A stretch of 64,000 nt of DNA from JACOMS01 sp964352785 (GTDB lineage: Bacteria; Pseudomonadota; Alphaproteobacteria; Caulobacterales; Maricaulaceae). The notes below the pieces were generated by a model. It did no database searches. It was given only the letters and a program-made list of their open reading frames with translations, and was not told the origin of the DNA. Positions within the stretch are counted from its first letter, which is position 1. Each line of letters begins with the position of its first letter. The DNA lies in assembly GCA_964352785.1 (NCBI GenBank), contig CAYGTI010000005.1, positions 62,001 through 126,000 of the forward strand. The letters are read 5' to 3'. This document shows, one piece after another, positions 1 through 8,824 of the stretch. The translations under genes were made by a program, and so were the position numbers.

Positions 1-1
1 G

Positions 2-976
2 CGCGCGCAAACCCGCGCCAAAGCGGCAGGGATGCACATTGGACTTTACCTTGATTTTGCGGTTGGCGTCGTTCCGGGCGGATCTGATGCGTGGCGGGAG
101 AAAGACGCTTTTGCTAACGGCATCAGTCTTGGCGCGCCCGGCGATATGGCCAATCCAGACGGTCAGCTTTGGAATTTGCTGCCGTTTAATCCGCACAGCT
201 TGACACAAAACAATTTCGAGCCTTACTGCAGAGGGTTACGAGAAGCCATGTCGTTTGGCGGAGCCCTGCGTATTGACCATATCCTCGGGCATTTACGCAG
301 TTTTTGGATTCCACCGGGAGATACGGGCGGTTATGTGCGCTATCCTTTTGATGGGTTATTGGCAATGATTGCTGAAGAGTCCATGCGCACAAAGTGCATA
401 GTGTTCGGCGAAGACCTCGGCACTGTTCCAGATGATTTTAGGACGCGCATGGCAGATTACGGCCTGATGGGCTGCAACATACAGCTCATTGAGCGCAGCG
501 CGTCCGGAGAAGTCATCGCGAGAGAACATGGACGCGAGATGTCCATGACCGCGTTCTCCAACCATGATTTTCCAACACTGGCCGGATTTTGGGAGGGTGA
601 AGATTTTCGCTGGCGCGAAGAGCTGGGGATTGGAAATGATCCGGAGGTTTTGCGCGCCGCCCGACATCAGCGCCGGATTGATAAATCCGCCTTCCTCCAT
701 CTTGCAGGCCTTGATCATTATCATGCAGACAAAATGACGCCCCGCCTGATGGGGCAATTACAGGCTTATCTTGCGGGCGGAAACGCCCTTGCCTTCGCCG
801 TTCAACTTGATGATTTGCTACTCGAAACGCATCAAGCCAACGTTCCCGGCACAACGGTTGAGGCCCCAAACTGGCGGCGGCGGACGCGCCTCACCCTCAA
901 AGAGATTGCGTCCGACCCTAATGTCAATATGATCACGCGGGCCATTCACGCCACGCGCGCTCACAACCCCAGGTGA
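2..976 (+). CDS. malQ: 4-alpha-glucanotransferase, C-terminal part (5' end outside window)
   Basis: Amylomaltase of glycosyl hydrolase family 77, which moves alpha-1,4-glucan segments between maltodextrins in the cytoplasm. The frame is open to the window edge, so the N-terminal part is missing; an internal ATG at 32 is not the true start. Visible GH77 signatures are the LYxDxAVGVxPGGSDAW stretch, RIDHILGHLRSFWIP, FGEDLGTVPDDF (with the conserved Glu-Asp pair) and SNHDFPTLAGFW. These are ordered as in MalQ. The stop overlaps the GTG start of pgm in a GTGA junction, so the two are probably translated together as part of a glycogen/maltodextrin operon extending upstream. Confidence 0.93.
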   Translation, partial: RAQTRAKAAGMHIGLYLDFAVGVVPGGSDAWREKDAFANGISLGAPGDMANPDGQLWNLLPFNPHSLTQNNFEPYCRGLREAMSFGGALRIDHILGHLRSFWIPPGDTGGYVRYPFDGLLAMIAEESMRTKCIVFGEDLGTVPDDFRTRMADYGLMGCNIQLIERSASGEVIAREHGREMSMTAFSNHDFPTLAGFWEGEDFRWREELGIGNDPEVLRAARHQRRIDKSAFLHLAGLDHYHADKMTPRLMGQLQAYLAGGNALAFAVQLDDLLLETHQANVPGTTVEAPNWRRRTRLTLKEIASDPNVNMITRAIHATRAHNPR

Positions 977-2607
977 CCCATATGCCCAAGATTAAAACCA
1001 CGCCTTTTATGGATCAAAAACCCGGAACGTCCGGCCTTCGTAAAAAAGTGAGCGTGTTTCAGCAGACCCATTATCTTGAAAATTTTGTTCAAGCGATATT
1101 TGACAGTGTCCCGGCTCTTCAAGGCGCGAGCTTAGTCGTGGGCGGGGATGGACGTTTTTATAATGACGCTGCGATACAAACGATTTTGAAAATGGCCGCT
1201 GCCAACGGCGTGGCAAAAGTGATCGTCGGGCAGGGCGGCCTTCTGTCCACACCGGCCGCCTCCTGCGTGATCCGTAAATACAAAGCCGAGGGCGGGATTA
1301 TACTCTCAGCCAGTCACAATCCGGGCGGCCCGGACGGAGACTTCGGCATTAAATATAATGGCCGTAACGGCGGGCCTGCTGTTGAGTCGGTGACAGAAGA
1401 CATCTTTGCAAAGACCAAAACAATTCAGACTTATAAAATAAGCGCGGGCGACGATGTTGATCTTGGCGAACGCGGCGGCGCGGCGCTCGGCGATATGAAA
1501 GTTTCAATCATAGACCCCGTCTCGGATTATGTCGAGTTAATGGAAACTCTTTTTGATTTTGAGGCCATTAAAGCGCTTTTTGCCTCAGGCTTTACGCTTT
1601 GTTTTGATGCCATGCATGCCATTACGGGGCCCTATGCCAAAGCTATTTTGGTGGATCATCTCGGCGCACCTGCAAAAAGCCTGATCAACGCCGTACCCCT
1701 CCCGGACTTTGGCGGTGGCCACCCTGATCCAAACCCTGTCTATGCCGTGGAGCTGTTTGAAAGCATGTTCGGTGAAGATGCGCCTGACTTTGGCGCAGCG
1801 TCTGACGGAGACGGCGATCGTAATATTGTTTTGGGCGCTCACACCTATGTCTCACCGTCTGATAGCCTCGCCGTCATTACGGCCAATGCCCATTTGGTAC
1901 CGGGATATAAAAACGGCATTGCCGGCGTCGCCCGGTCGATGCCGACAAGCCGCGCAGCGGATATCGTTGCCAAAGCTTTGAATGTCCCCTGCTTTGAAAC
2001 GCCCACGGGCTGGAAGTTTTTTGGCAACTTGCTGGACGACGGACAGATCACGATATGCGGCGAGGAAAGCGCGGGCACGGGCTCCAGTCATGTACGCGAA
2101 AAAGACGGCTTATGGGCCGTGCTTATGTGGCTCAATATTATTGCTGCGCGCAAGCAAAGCGTCGCCGCGATTATGCAAAATCACTGGAGAACCTATGGCC
2201 GTCACTATTATTCCCGGCATGATTATGAAGGCGTTGACACATCCGCTGCAGAAAAAGTCATGGCCACGGTGACATCTAAAATTGACGCCCTGCCCGGACA
2301 AACCCATCAAGGAGAGACGATCAGCAAGGCTATGAGCTTTTCTTACACAGACCCTGTCGATGGGTCTGTCTCCGAGAACCAAGGATTGATCGTCGAGTTT
2401 GAAAGTGGAAGCCGTTTTGTTTTGCGGCTCTCCGGGACAGGGACAGTTGGCGCCACCCTACGGCTGTATCTGGAGAAATATACCGGGCCGACCGAGAACC
2501 TTGATATGGGCGTCCAAGATGCTTTGAGCAGCATTGAGACAATCGCAGACTCGCTCGGCGCGATAAAGGCCACAGTGTCGCGTACAAAACCGTCCGTAAT
2601 TTCGTAA
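973..2607 (+). CDS. pgm: Alpha-D-phosphoglucomutase
   Basis: Interconverts glucose-1-phosphate and glucose-6-phosphate, linking glycogen/maltodextrin breakdown to glycolysis and to nucleotide-sugar synthesis. At 544 aa it has the length of the PGM1-type enzyme. The phosphoserine loop SASHNPGGPDGDFGIKYN lies near residue 113, the metal loop DGDGDR near 280, and the sugar-binding CGEESAGTGSSHVREKDG near 360. The C-terminal phosphate-binding RLSGTGTVGATLRLYLE is intact. I chose the GTG at 973, overlapping the malQ stop; an in-frame ATG lies at 982 and cannot be excluded. Cytoplasmic. It sits just upstream of ugd, consistent with supply of glucose-1-phosphate for UDP-glucose. Confidence 0.96.
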   Translation: MTHMPKIKTTPFMDQKPGTSGLRKKVSVFQQTHYLENFVQAIFDSVPALQGASLVVGGDGRFYNDAAIQTILKMAAANGVAKVIVGQGGLLSTPAASCVIRKYKAEGGIILSASHNPGGPDGDFGIKYNGRNGGPAVESVTEDIFAKTKTIQTYKISAGDDVDLGERGGAALGDMKVSIIDPVSDYVELMETLFDFEAIKALFASGFTLCFDAMHAITGPYAKAILVDHLGAPAKSLINAVPLPDFGGGHPDPNPVYAVELFESMFGEDAPDFGAASDGDGDRNIVLGAHTYVSPSDSLAVITANAHLVPGYKNGIAGVARSMPTSRAADIVAKALNVPCFETPTGWKFFGNLLDDGQITICGEESAGTGSSHVREKDGLWAVLMWLNIIAARKQSVAAIMQNHWRTYGRHYYSRHDYEGVDTSAAEKVMATVTSKIDALPGQTHQGETISKAMSFSYTDPVDGSVSENQGLIVEFESGSRFVLRLSGTGTVGATLRLYLEKYTGPTENLDMGVQDALSSIETIADSLGAIKATVSRTKPSVIS

Positions 2608-2705
2608 AGCTTTCCCGGCATTGCCCTCTCTATATTTAAGTTGATCGGCCTGCCCTGCGTTGATAAGTGGGGCGCAACTTTACTTAGCAATGACTGTGAT
2701 CGTTT

Positions 2706-4007
2706 ATGCGAGTTGTGATGATCGGGACGGGGTATGTCGGGCTTGTCTCTGGCGTTTGCTTCGCAGACTTCGGACATACGGTGATCTGCGTTGATAAAGA
2801 CGCCGAAAAAATAAAGACGCTGAACTCCGGCGGCGTCCCCATTTTTGAACCCGGGCTTAAAAACCTTGTCTCTAAAAACGTGGCCGAAGGCCGCTTGTCC
2901 TTCACAACAGATGTCAAAGACGCTGTGGCCCAAGCCGACGCAGTCTTTATTGCCGTTGGCACGCCGTCGCGGCGCGGGGACGGGCACGCAGATCTATCAT
3001 ATGTGTACGCGGCCGCCGAGGAAATAGCTCAATATATTGACGGTTTTACGGTCATTGTAAACAAATCCACAGTACCTGTCGGCACGGGCGACGAGGTCGA
3101 AGCGATTATCCGCAAGGCCCGCCCGGACGCCGAATTTGCAGCCGTATCTAACCCCGAATTTTTACGCGAAGGCGCGGCCATAAATGATTTCAAGCGCCCA
3201 GACCGAATTGTTGTTGGTACCGAAGATGCCCAAGCGATTGATGTGATGAAAGAGCTTTACCGCCCGCTTTTTTTAAACGAAACGCCCATGCTGTTTACCA
3301 GCCGGAGAACGTCTGAGCTAATTAAATATGCAGCCAACGCTTTCCTTGCCATGAAAATTACCTTCATCAATGAAATGGCGGATTTGTGCGAAAAAGTCGG
3401 TGCCAATGTCCAAGAGGTTTCGCGCGGCATTGGCCTTGATGGACGCATCGGCAGGAAGTTCTTGAACGCAGGCCCGGGGTATGGCGGCTCGTGCTTCCCA
3501 AAAGACACGCTCGCGATTGTTAAAACAGCGCAGGATTATGGCTCGCCACTGCAAATTATAGAAACCGTCGAGCGGGTGAACAAAGACCGCAAGAAAGCCA
3601 TGGCCGCAAAAATCATAGATGCGTGCGGCGGCAGCGTGAAAGGCAAAACCGTTGCGGTTCTAGGTCTGGCCTTCAAACCCAACACAGACGACATGCGCGA
3701 TGCACCCAGCCTCGACATTGTTCCCGCACTGACCCACGCTGGCGCGGCGGTCCGGGCTTATGACCCTGAAGCCATGCAGGAAGCCAAGCATTTGCTTCAA
3801 AATGTCGATTATGCCCGCAATGCCTATGACTGTATTGAGGGCGCTGATGTTGTCGTCATTGTTACCGAATGGGATCAGTTCAGAGCGCTTGATCTTGACC
3901 GCGTTAAGTCAAGTCTGAAAACACCTATTGTTGTTGACCTTAGAAATATATATCAACCCGCAGAAATGACCGCCAAGGGCTTTACCTATGTTAGCATTGG
4001 GCGGTAG
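2706..4007 (+). CDS. ugd: UDP-glucose 6-dehydrogenase
   Basis: Oxidises UDP-glucose to UDP-glucuronate with two NAD+. The 433 aa protein begins with the Rossmann motif GTGYVGLVSG, has NPEFLREGAAINDF in the middle, and carries the catalytic-cysteine motif GPGYGGSCFPKDT with Cys near residue 263. The C-terminal UDP-binding domain contains GLAFKPNTDDMRDAPS. This is the full set for the UDP-glucose/GDP-mannose dehydrogenase family. It is 98 bp downstream of pgm and about 115 bp upstream of the UbiA cluster, so it may feed the envelope glycan pathway. That link is inference from position only. Confidence 0.96.
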   Translation: MRVVMIGTGYVGLVSGVCFADFGHTVICVDKDAEKIKTLNSGGVPIFEPGLKNLVSKNVAEGRLSFTTDVKDAVAQADAVFIAVGTPSRRGDGHADLSYVYAAAEEIAQYIDGFTVIVNKSTVPVGTGDEVEAIIRKARPDAEFAAVSNPEFLREGAAINDFKRPDRIVVGTEDAQAIDVMKELYRPLFLNETPMLFTSRRTSELIKYAANAFLAMKITFINEMADLCEKVGANVQEVSRGIGLDGRIGRKFLNAGPGYGGSCFPKDTLAIVKTAQDYGSPLQIIETVERVNKDRKKAMAAKIIDACGGSVKGKTVAVLGLAFKPNTDDMRDAPSLDIVPALTHAGAAVRAYDPEAMQEAKHLLQNVDYARNAYDCIEGADVVVIVTEWDQFRALDLDRVKSSLKTPIVVDLRNIYQPAEMTAKGFTYVSIGR

Positions 4008-4121
4008 AGTTTCCGTTAAAGTGATAGAAAGATAAAATTATCAAAAGAGTCTATTCGCGCTCAAAGCCAATGGCAAACGCCGCGTCCCGCCCTTTTGCCA
4101 TTTCGATTCTGAAAGCTGAAT

Positions 4122-5555
4122 ATGTCCACACAAAACCCTCTGATACTCGATGTCGATGGCACACTCATTCATAATGACCTCACGCAAGAAATGCTGCTGC
4201 TTGGATTTTGTGAGAAACCTCTCAATGGGCTCTCTTTTGCGCTTTTAGGACTCAAATCAAAGAACAAACTCAAAGAGGTTCTGATCGGTCTCATTGGCGA
4301 TAAAATAAACGCCGCGAATCTGCCTTACAATCAGACCATTGTCGATTTTGCCGTGGCAGAAGCTGAAAAGGGCCGCGAAATTGTCCTCTGTTCTGGATCT
4401 CATGAAAGCCTGATCAAAGATATTGCAGTCCACTTTGATTGGATCTCAGACGGCTTTGGAACCACCCCGGAGGTTAATCTGACCTCGTCAAACAAGGCCA
4501 AGTTTCTACAGGATAAATATCCCGGCGGATTTGATTATGTTGGTAATTCCACACAGGATTACGCCGTGTGGAAGGCTGCCGACAAAGCCTATTCCTTTGC
4601 CGCGCCCAAAGCCTCAAAATCTATCACAACTGCAACCGGAAACCCTGTTCAGTCACTGGGTGAGAAATCGTCATCTCTCAAACCCGTAATCAAAGCGATG
4701 CGCCTGCACCAATGGGCCAAGAATGTACTGCTCTTCCTTGTTCCCATGCTGGCGTTTGAAAAATTAGGCCTTACCGATGTCTATGCCCTACTGCTCGGCT
4801 TCCTCGCGATGGGGCTACTTGCAAGCGGAACTTACATTTTCAACGACGCGCTTGATATTCAAAATGACCGGGAAAGCGCGTCAAAGAAGCATCGCCCACT
4901 CGCCAGCGGGAAGCTCAGCGTGACGAAGGGTATCGCCGTGTTTGGCCTGTGTTTATTTCTAGCCGCAGGCATTACATTATTGTTGCCGCCCGCCTTTGCC
5001 CTTGTCTTGCTGATTTATTTCGTCGTCACAATGGCCTATTCAATATTTCTCAAACGCCTCGTTATTATTGACGTTATGTCTCTCGCGTTTCTGTTTTTAG
5101 TGCGGGTTTTAGCTGGCGCCGCGGTCGTCAGCGTTCCGGCCTCGCCGTGGCTGGTTAGCTTTATTTTGACCTTCTTTTTATCTCTCTCTCTGACAAAGCG
5201 GTACACAGAGCTCGTAAAACTTGATCTTCAAGGTCGCACTGCCATGGGCGGGAGGGGTTATGACATCAAAGATATACCGCTTATTCTCGGCTTTGGTATG
5301 ATGGCAACGGCCATGACGATCCTGTCATTCATTCTCTACGGTCTTGTCGCAACAGAACCTGTTCTTGAAGCGGATGTGTCTATTTTCATTGTCGGTTTTA
5401 TTCTCGTCTACTGGATTTTGCGGATGTGGTATTTAGCGCACCGGGGACGACTTAATGACGACCCTGTCCTGTTTGCCGTCAAAGACAAATTAAGCCTCGC
5501 GCTGGGTGGCCTTATATTTGCCGTTGTTTTCTTGGAAAAAAACCCCTTCTTTTAA
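4122..5555 (+). CDS. HAD phosphatase - UbiA prenyltransferase fusion (decaprenyl-phosphate phosphoribosyltransferase-like)
   Basis: The 477 aa protein has two parts. Residues 1-185 are a haloacid dehalogenase domain with the nucleophile motif LDVDGTL (Asp10, Asp12) and a late GNSTQDYAVW motif. Residues 200-477 are a multi-span UbiA-type prenyltransferase with the Mg-prenyl-phosphate motif NDALDIQNDRESASKKHRP. Mycobacterial Rv3806c, of the same superfamily, transfers 5-phosphoribose to decaprenyl phosphate. The product must be dephosphorylated before DprE1 acts, so a fused HAD domain would supply that step. The next genes are DprE1- and DprE2-like, which strongly favours this role over ubiquinone or heme prenylation. 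Activity is inferred. Confidence 0.85.
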   Translation: MSTQNPLILDVDGTLIHNDLTQEMLLLGFCEKPLNGLSFALLGLKSKNKLKEVLIGLIGDKINAANLPYNQTIVDFAVAEAEKGREIVLCSGSHESLIKDIAVHFDWISDGFGTTPEVNLTSSNKAKFLQDKYPGGFDYVGNSTQDYAVWKAADKAYSFAAPKASKSITTATGNPVQSLGEKSSSLKPVIKAMRLHQWAKNVLLFLVPMLAFEKLGLTDVYALLLGFLAMGLLASGTYIFNDALDIQNDRESASKKHRPLASGKLSVTKGIAVFGLCLFLAAGITLLLPPAFALVLLIYFVVTMAYSIFLKRLVIIDVMSLAFLFLVRVLAGAAVVSVPASPWLVSFILTFFLSLSLTKRYTELVKLDLQGRTAMGGRGYDIKDIPLILGFGMMATAMTILSFILYGLVATEPVLEADVSIFIVGFILVYWILRMWYLAHRGRLNDDPVLFAVKDKLSLALGGLIFAVVFLEKNPFF

Positions 5556-5630
5556 CCCAATAGCGATCACGCAGCTTTATACACACCGTGACGCTCTTGG
5601 ATTATGAGATGATGCGGTCGTCATGCAAGG

Positions 5631-5737
5631 GTGAAATGCACTAGGGCAATTCACGTTAATTTGGAATCGAAAATTGGGCTTTTTTTCACCCATTTTCCTA
5701 TGCCTTTCCGAGTATGATTAAACATGAAATGCACTAG
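5631..5737. repeat. Short inverted-repeat element, copy 1
   Basis: A stretch of about 107 bp between the UbiA fusion and dprE1. It begins GTGAAATGCACTAG, continues with GGCAATTCACGTTAATT and ends with GATTAAACATGAAATGCACTAG, so its ends are imperfect inverted copies (CTAGTGCA...TGCACTAG). The core shares AAATTGGGCTTT, TTTCC and GTATGATTAAAC with the copy at 11195-11280, in the same orientation. It looks like a small non-autonomous repeat of MITE or REP type. Nothing in it looks coding. Confidence 0.75.
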
Positions 5738-5768
5738 TCATATGGACACATTCAGGTAAAAGCCCACC

Positions 5769-7097
5769 ATGAGCCGGAAAATCACAAGCTGGGGCCGCGC
5801 GCATGCTTTCGAGCATGAGCTAAGCTGTGCCTCATCGCCGCCGGATATCAAAGCAGCATTAACGGACAAGCTGGCAGACAGTTCGCTTCTGGCCCACGGC
5901 ATGGGGCGTTCCTATGGTGACAGCAACCTGAACGAAGACGGGCGCTTACTTCATACCCCGCGCTTGAAAGCCTTTATTGAGGCCGACTGGGAGCGCGGCA
6001 TTATAAGAGCCCAAGCCGGGCTAACGCTGGATGAGTTGCTGCAGGTCTGCGTCCCCAAAGGCTGGTTCCTTCCCGTGACGCCGGGATCAAAATTTGTCAC
6101 GCTGGGCGGCGCGGTTGCGAACAACGTCCACGGAAAAAATCATCATAAAGTCGGCAGTATCGGAAATTTCGTCAGCTCCTTCGCGCTGCACCGCTCCGAC
6201 CGGAAAACCAATCCCGTTATTTGCACACCGGTAAAAAACAAAAAACTGTTTGAACTGACCGTTGGCGGGCTTGGACTTTCGGGGATTATCGAATGGGTTG
6301 AGCTTCAGCTTAAACCGATTTCTTCTGCTTATGTTTATGTTGAAAACATCCCTTATGATTCTTTGAGTGACTTTTTTAAACTGAGTGAAGACAGCCAAGA
6401 CTGGGATTATACAGTCGCATGGATCGATTGTTTTGCGAAAGGCAAAAAACTTGGACGGGGCATTTTCACGCGGGGGAAATTCTCAACCGCGGGCGCGCTT
6501 GATACCCATCCGCTTGAGCCGAAACTAGGCTGGCCGTTTGTGACGCCGTCCTTGTTTTTGAACAAGCTGTCGATCAAAACTTTTAATTGGCTGTACCGTC
6601 ATCGCCCCGGCGCAAAATATTGCGGCTACACTCATTATGACCCGTTTTTTTACCCTCTGGACTCGATTTCAAATTGGAACCGTCTCTACGGCAAAAAAGG
6701 CTTCTTTCAACACCAATGCATCATCAGTTTAGACCACGCGGAAGTGGCCATCACAGAAATGTTGGAAGCCATTGAAAAATCCGGACAGGGGTCTTTTTTG
6801 GCGGTTCTAAAAGTTCACGGCCCGGAAACATCTCCCGGACTACTCTCCTTTTGCCGGGAGGGGTTAAGCCTCGCTTTAGACTTTCCCAATAGGGGAGCCA
6901 AAACGCAGAACCTGTTTTCAGAGCTCGACCAAATCGTCCAAAACTATGCGGGGTGCTTGTATCCTGCAAAAGATGGGCATATGTTACCGGGGTTGTTCCA
7001 GTCCGCCTATCCAGAGTGGGAGCAGGTTGAAAACGCCAGGGATCCAAAATTATCATCGTCATTTTGGCGGCGCGTCACGCAAAAGAGTAAAGTATAA
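5769..7097 (+). CDS. dprE1: FAD-dependent decaprenylphosphoryl-beta-D-ribose 2-oxidase-like protein
   Basis: Probable flavin oxidase of the VAO/PCMH fold that oxidises polyprenyl-phospho-ribose at C2, the first half of the epimerisation to arabinose. FAD-binding motifs are HGMGRSYGDSN (residues 43-53), TPGSKFVTLGGAVANNVHGKNHH (104-126, with His121) and TVGGLGLSGII (164-174). The C-terminal LYPAKDGHM places a lysine (401) where the catalytic lysine of mycobacterial DprE1 lies. By eye, the cysteine targeted by benzothiazinones (Cys387 in M. tuberculosis) aligns with Ala369 in GLSLALDFP. Length 442 aa is close to the family's roughly 460. Followed 2 bp later by the DprE2-like gene. Confidence 0.88.
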   Translation: MSRKITSWGRAHAFEHELSCASSPPDIKAALTDKLADSSLLAHGMGRSYGDSNLNEDGRLLHTPRLKAFIEADWERGIIRAQAGLTLDELLQVCVPKGWFLPVTPGSKFVTLGGAVANNVHGKNHHKVGSIGNFVSSFALHRSDRKTNPVICTPVKNKKLFELTVGGLGLSGIIEWVELQLKPISSAYVYVENIPYDSLSDFFKLSEDSQDWDYTVAWIDCFAKGKKLGRGIFTRGKFSTAGALDTHPLEPKLGWPFVTPSLFLNKLSIKTFNWLYRHRPGAKYCGYTHYDPFFYPLDSISNWNRLYGKKGFFQHQCIISLDHAEVAITEMLEAIEKSGQGSFLAVLKVHGPETSPGLLSFCREGLSLALDFPNRGAKTQNLFSELDQIVQNYAGCLYPAKDGHMLPGLFQSAYPEWEQVENARDPKLSSSFWRRVTQKSKV

Positions 7098-7099
7098 GC

Positions 7100-7861
7100 A
7101 TGAAAAAAGCATCAGAAACAATTGTAATACTGGGCGGCACATCCTCCGTCGCGATGGCCTATGCCAGAGACGCCGTGCAAAACGGCGACCGCGTAGTGTT
7201 AGTGGGGCGCAACAAATCCAAACTTAAAGAGAATTTAGCTGACCTTACGGCGCGCGGAACGCAACCACCTCTGAGTATCGCAGCTGACCTCTCGGATACA
7301 AAAAAGATAAATTCCGTTTGGCAATCTATTTTAGATCAGGCGGGAGCCGTTGACCGGGTCTTGCTTGCTTATGGTATTTTAGGGGATCAAGACCAAACCC
7401 AAGATGACATAGAGACGCTATGTCAAAACCTTGTGACAAATTATGTCTCCGCCGCTTTATGGTGCGAAAAAGCTTTCGGCTATTTTCGTCAAGCCGGACG
7501 CGGACATATCTCCGTCATCGGCTCTGTGGCCGGGGATCGCGGACGGCAATCCAATTATCATTACGGGTCTGCCAAAGGCGGGCTCGATATTTTCATGCAA
7601 GGCATGACGCACCGCGCCGCCAAGCTCAAAGAAGCCAAAATCGGCGTACTACTGGTCAAGCCCGGCTTTATCGACACGCCGATGACAGATCATATCGAAA
7701 AGGGCGGGCCTCTGTGGGCGAGCCCTGAAAAAATTGCCCGCATTATCCGCAAATCTGAAAAGCGCGGCAAACGTGTTGTTTACGCGCCGTGGTTCTGGCG
7801 GTTTATTTTGCTGATTATCCGTTATGTGCCTTTCTTTGTCTTTAAAAGGTCTTCTCTTTAG
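7100..7861 (+). CDS. dprE2: SDR-family decaprenylphosphoryl-2-keto-ribose reductase-like protein
   Basis: Short-chain dehydrogenase of 253 aa, probably reducing the 2-keto intermediate made by DprE1 to polyprenyl-phospho-arabinofuranose with NAD(P)H. The N-terminal nucleotide loop is GGTSSVAMAYAR, with VGRNKSKL after beta-2. The catalytic set is Ser in VIGSVAGDRGRQSNYHY followed by YGSAK, and the SVAGDR/YGSxK spacing resembles mycobacterial DprE2. A hydrophobic C-terminal segment (WRFILLIIRYVPFFVF) suggests membrane contact, which suits a lipid-linked substrate. It begins 2 bp after dprE1 and ends 2 bp before the next gene, so it is clearly part of an operon. Confidence 0.86.
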   Translation: MKKASETIVILGGTSSVAMAYARDAVQNGDRVVLVGRNKSKLKENLADLTARGTQPPLSIAADLSDTKKINSVWQSILDQAGAVDRVLLAYGILGDQDQTQDDIETLCQNLVTNYVSAALWCEKAFGYFRQAGRGHISVIGSVAGDRGRQSNYHYGSAKGGLDIFMQGMTHRAAKLKEAKIGVLLVKPGFIDTPMTDHIEKGGPLWASPEKIARIIRKSEKRGKRVVYAPWFWRFILLIIRYVPFFVFKRSSL

Positions 7862-7863
7862 TC

Positions 7864-8814
7864 ATGAGTACATTACCCAAAAATACCCGAATCTTCATCA
7901 GTGGTATCGCCGGTTTGGTCGGCCAGAACTTAGCTCTGCGCTTAACCCAAGCCGGATATACGAATATTTGCGGCAATGATAAGCATGTCACAAATCTGGA
8001 AATTTTACGCAAAACACAGCCCGGCATTGAGACGGCCTTGGTCGACGCCGCCGATAAAGGCGCGTGGACAGATATGGTCAAAAGCGCGGATGTTGTGATC
8101 ATAAATCAGGCTCAAATTGGGGGTCTCGATTATGAAGAGTTTGTCCGTAATAATGTGGACGCAACACAAAATATACTCGACGCCATAGACGCTGACAAAA
8201 ACCCATATGTCGTCCAAATTTCATCCTCCGTCGTGAACTCCGAAGCCGATGATTTTTATACACGGTCAAAAACCGCCCAAGAAGAACTGGTCAAGACAAT
8301 TGGTATTAACGGCGTCATCCTACGCCCAACACTCATGTTTGGCTGGTTTGACCGCAAACATTTGGGTTGGCTGCGCAGGTTTATGGCAAAAACCCCCGTT
8401 TTTCCTATTCCCGGACATGGGCGTTATCGCCGCCAACCTTTATATGTCGGTGATTTTTGTAATGTCATTATTTCGTGCATTGAAAACCAACCCAAAGACG
8501 AGATTTACGACATTTCCGGGCGCGAAATTATTGACTATATTGACCTGATTCGTACCATTAAAGCCGTCACAGGTGAAAAAACAGCCATTGTCAAAATTCC
8601 ATATTGGTTCTTTTTTTCCTTGATCTGGCTCGTCGGACTTGTCACCAAAAACCCGCCTTTTACCGTACACCAATTAAGAGCGCTGATTATTCCCGAAGTC
8701 TTTGACATCATTGATTGGCCAGAGATATTTGGCGTGACTCAAACGTCTTTTGCCGACGCCGTAGACGAGACCTTTAATCACGACGTCTACTCCAAAATCG
8801 TGCTCGATTTCTAA
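7864..8814 (+). CDS. NAD-dependent epimerase/dehydratase family protein
   Basis: Extended SDR of 316 aa. The glycine motif GIAGLVGQNLALRL is at the N terminus, and YTRSK supplies the Tyr-x-x-x-Lys pair around residue 138. A hydrophobic segment (YWFFFSLIWLVGLV) follows near residue 245, as in several membrane-associated sugar-modifying SDRs. The substrate is unknown; a nucleotide sugar or a polyprenyl-linked sugar are both possible. It is embedded in the dprE1/dprE2 operon (2 bp upstream gap, 10 bp downstream gap), so it probably tailors the same glycan. I do not recognise a specific subfamily. Confidence 0.8.
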   Translation: MSTLPKNTRIFISGIAGLVGQNLALRLTQAGYTNICGNDKHVTNLEILRKTQPGIETALVDAADKGAWTDMVKSADVVIINQAQIGGLDYEEFVRNNVDATQNILDAIDADKNPYVVQISSSVVNSEADDFYTRSKTAQEELVKTIGINGVILRPTLMFGWFDRKHLGWLRRFMAKTPVFPIPGHGRYRRQPLYVGDFCNVIISCIENQPKDEIYDISGREIIDYIDLIRTIKAVTGEKTAIVKIPYWFFFSLIWLVGLVTKNPPFTVHQLRALIIPEVFDIIDWPEIFGVTQTSFADAVDETFNHDVYSKIVLDF

Positions 8815-8824
8815 GAGGCCCCCT

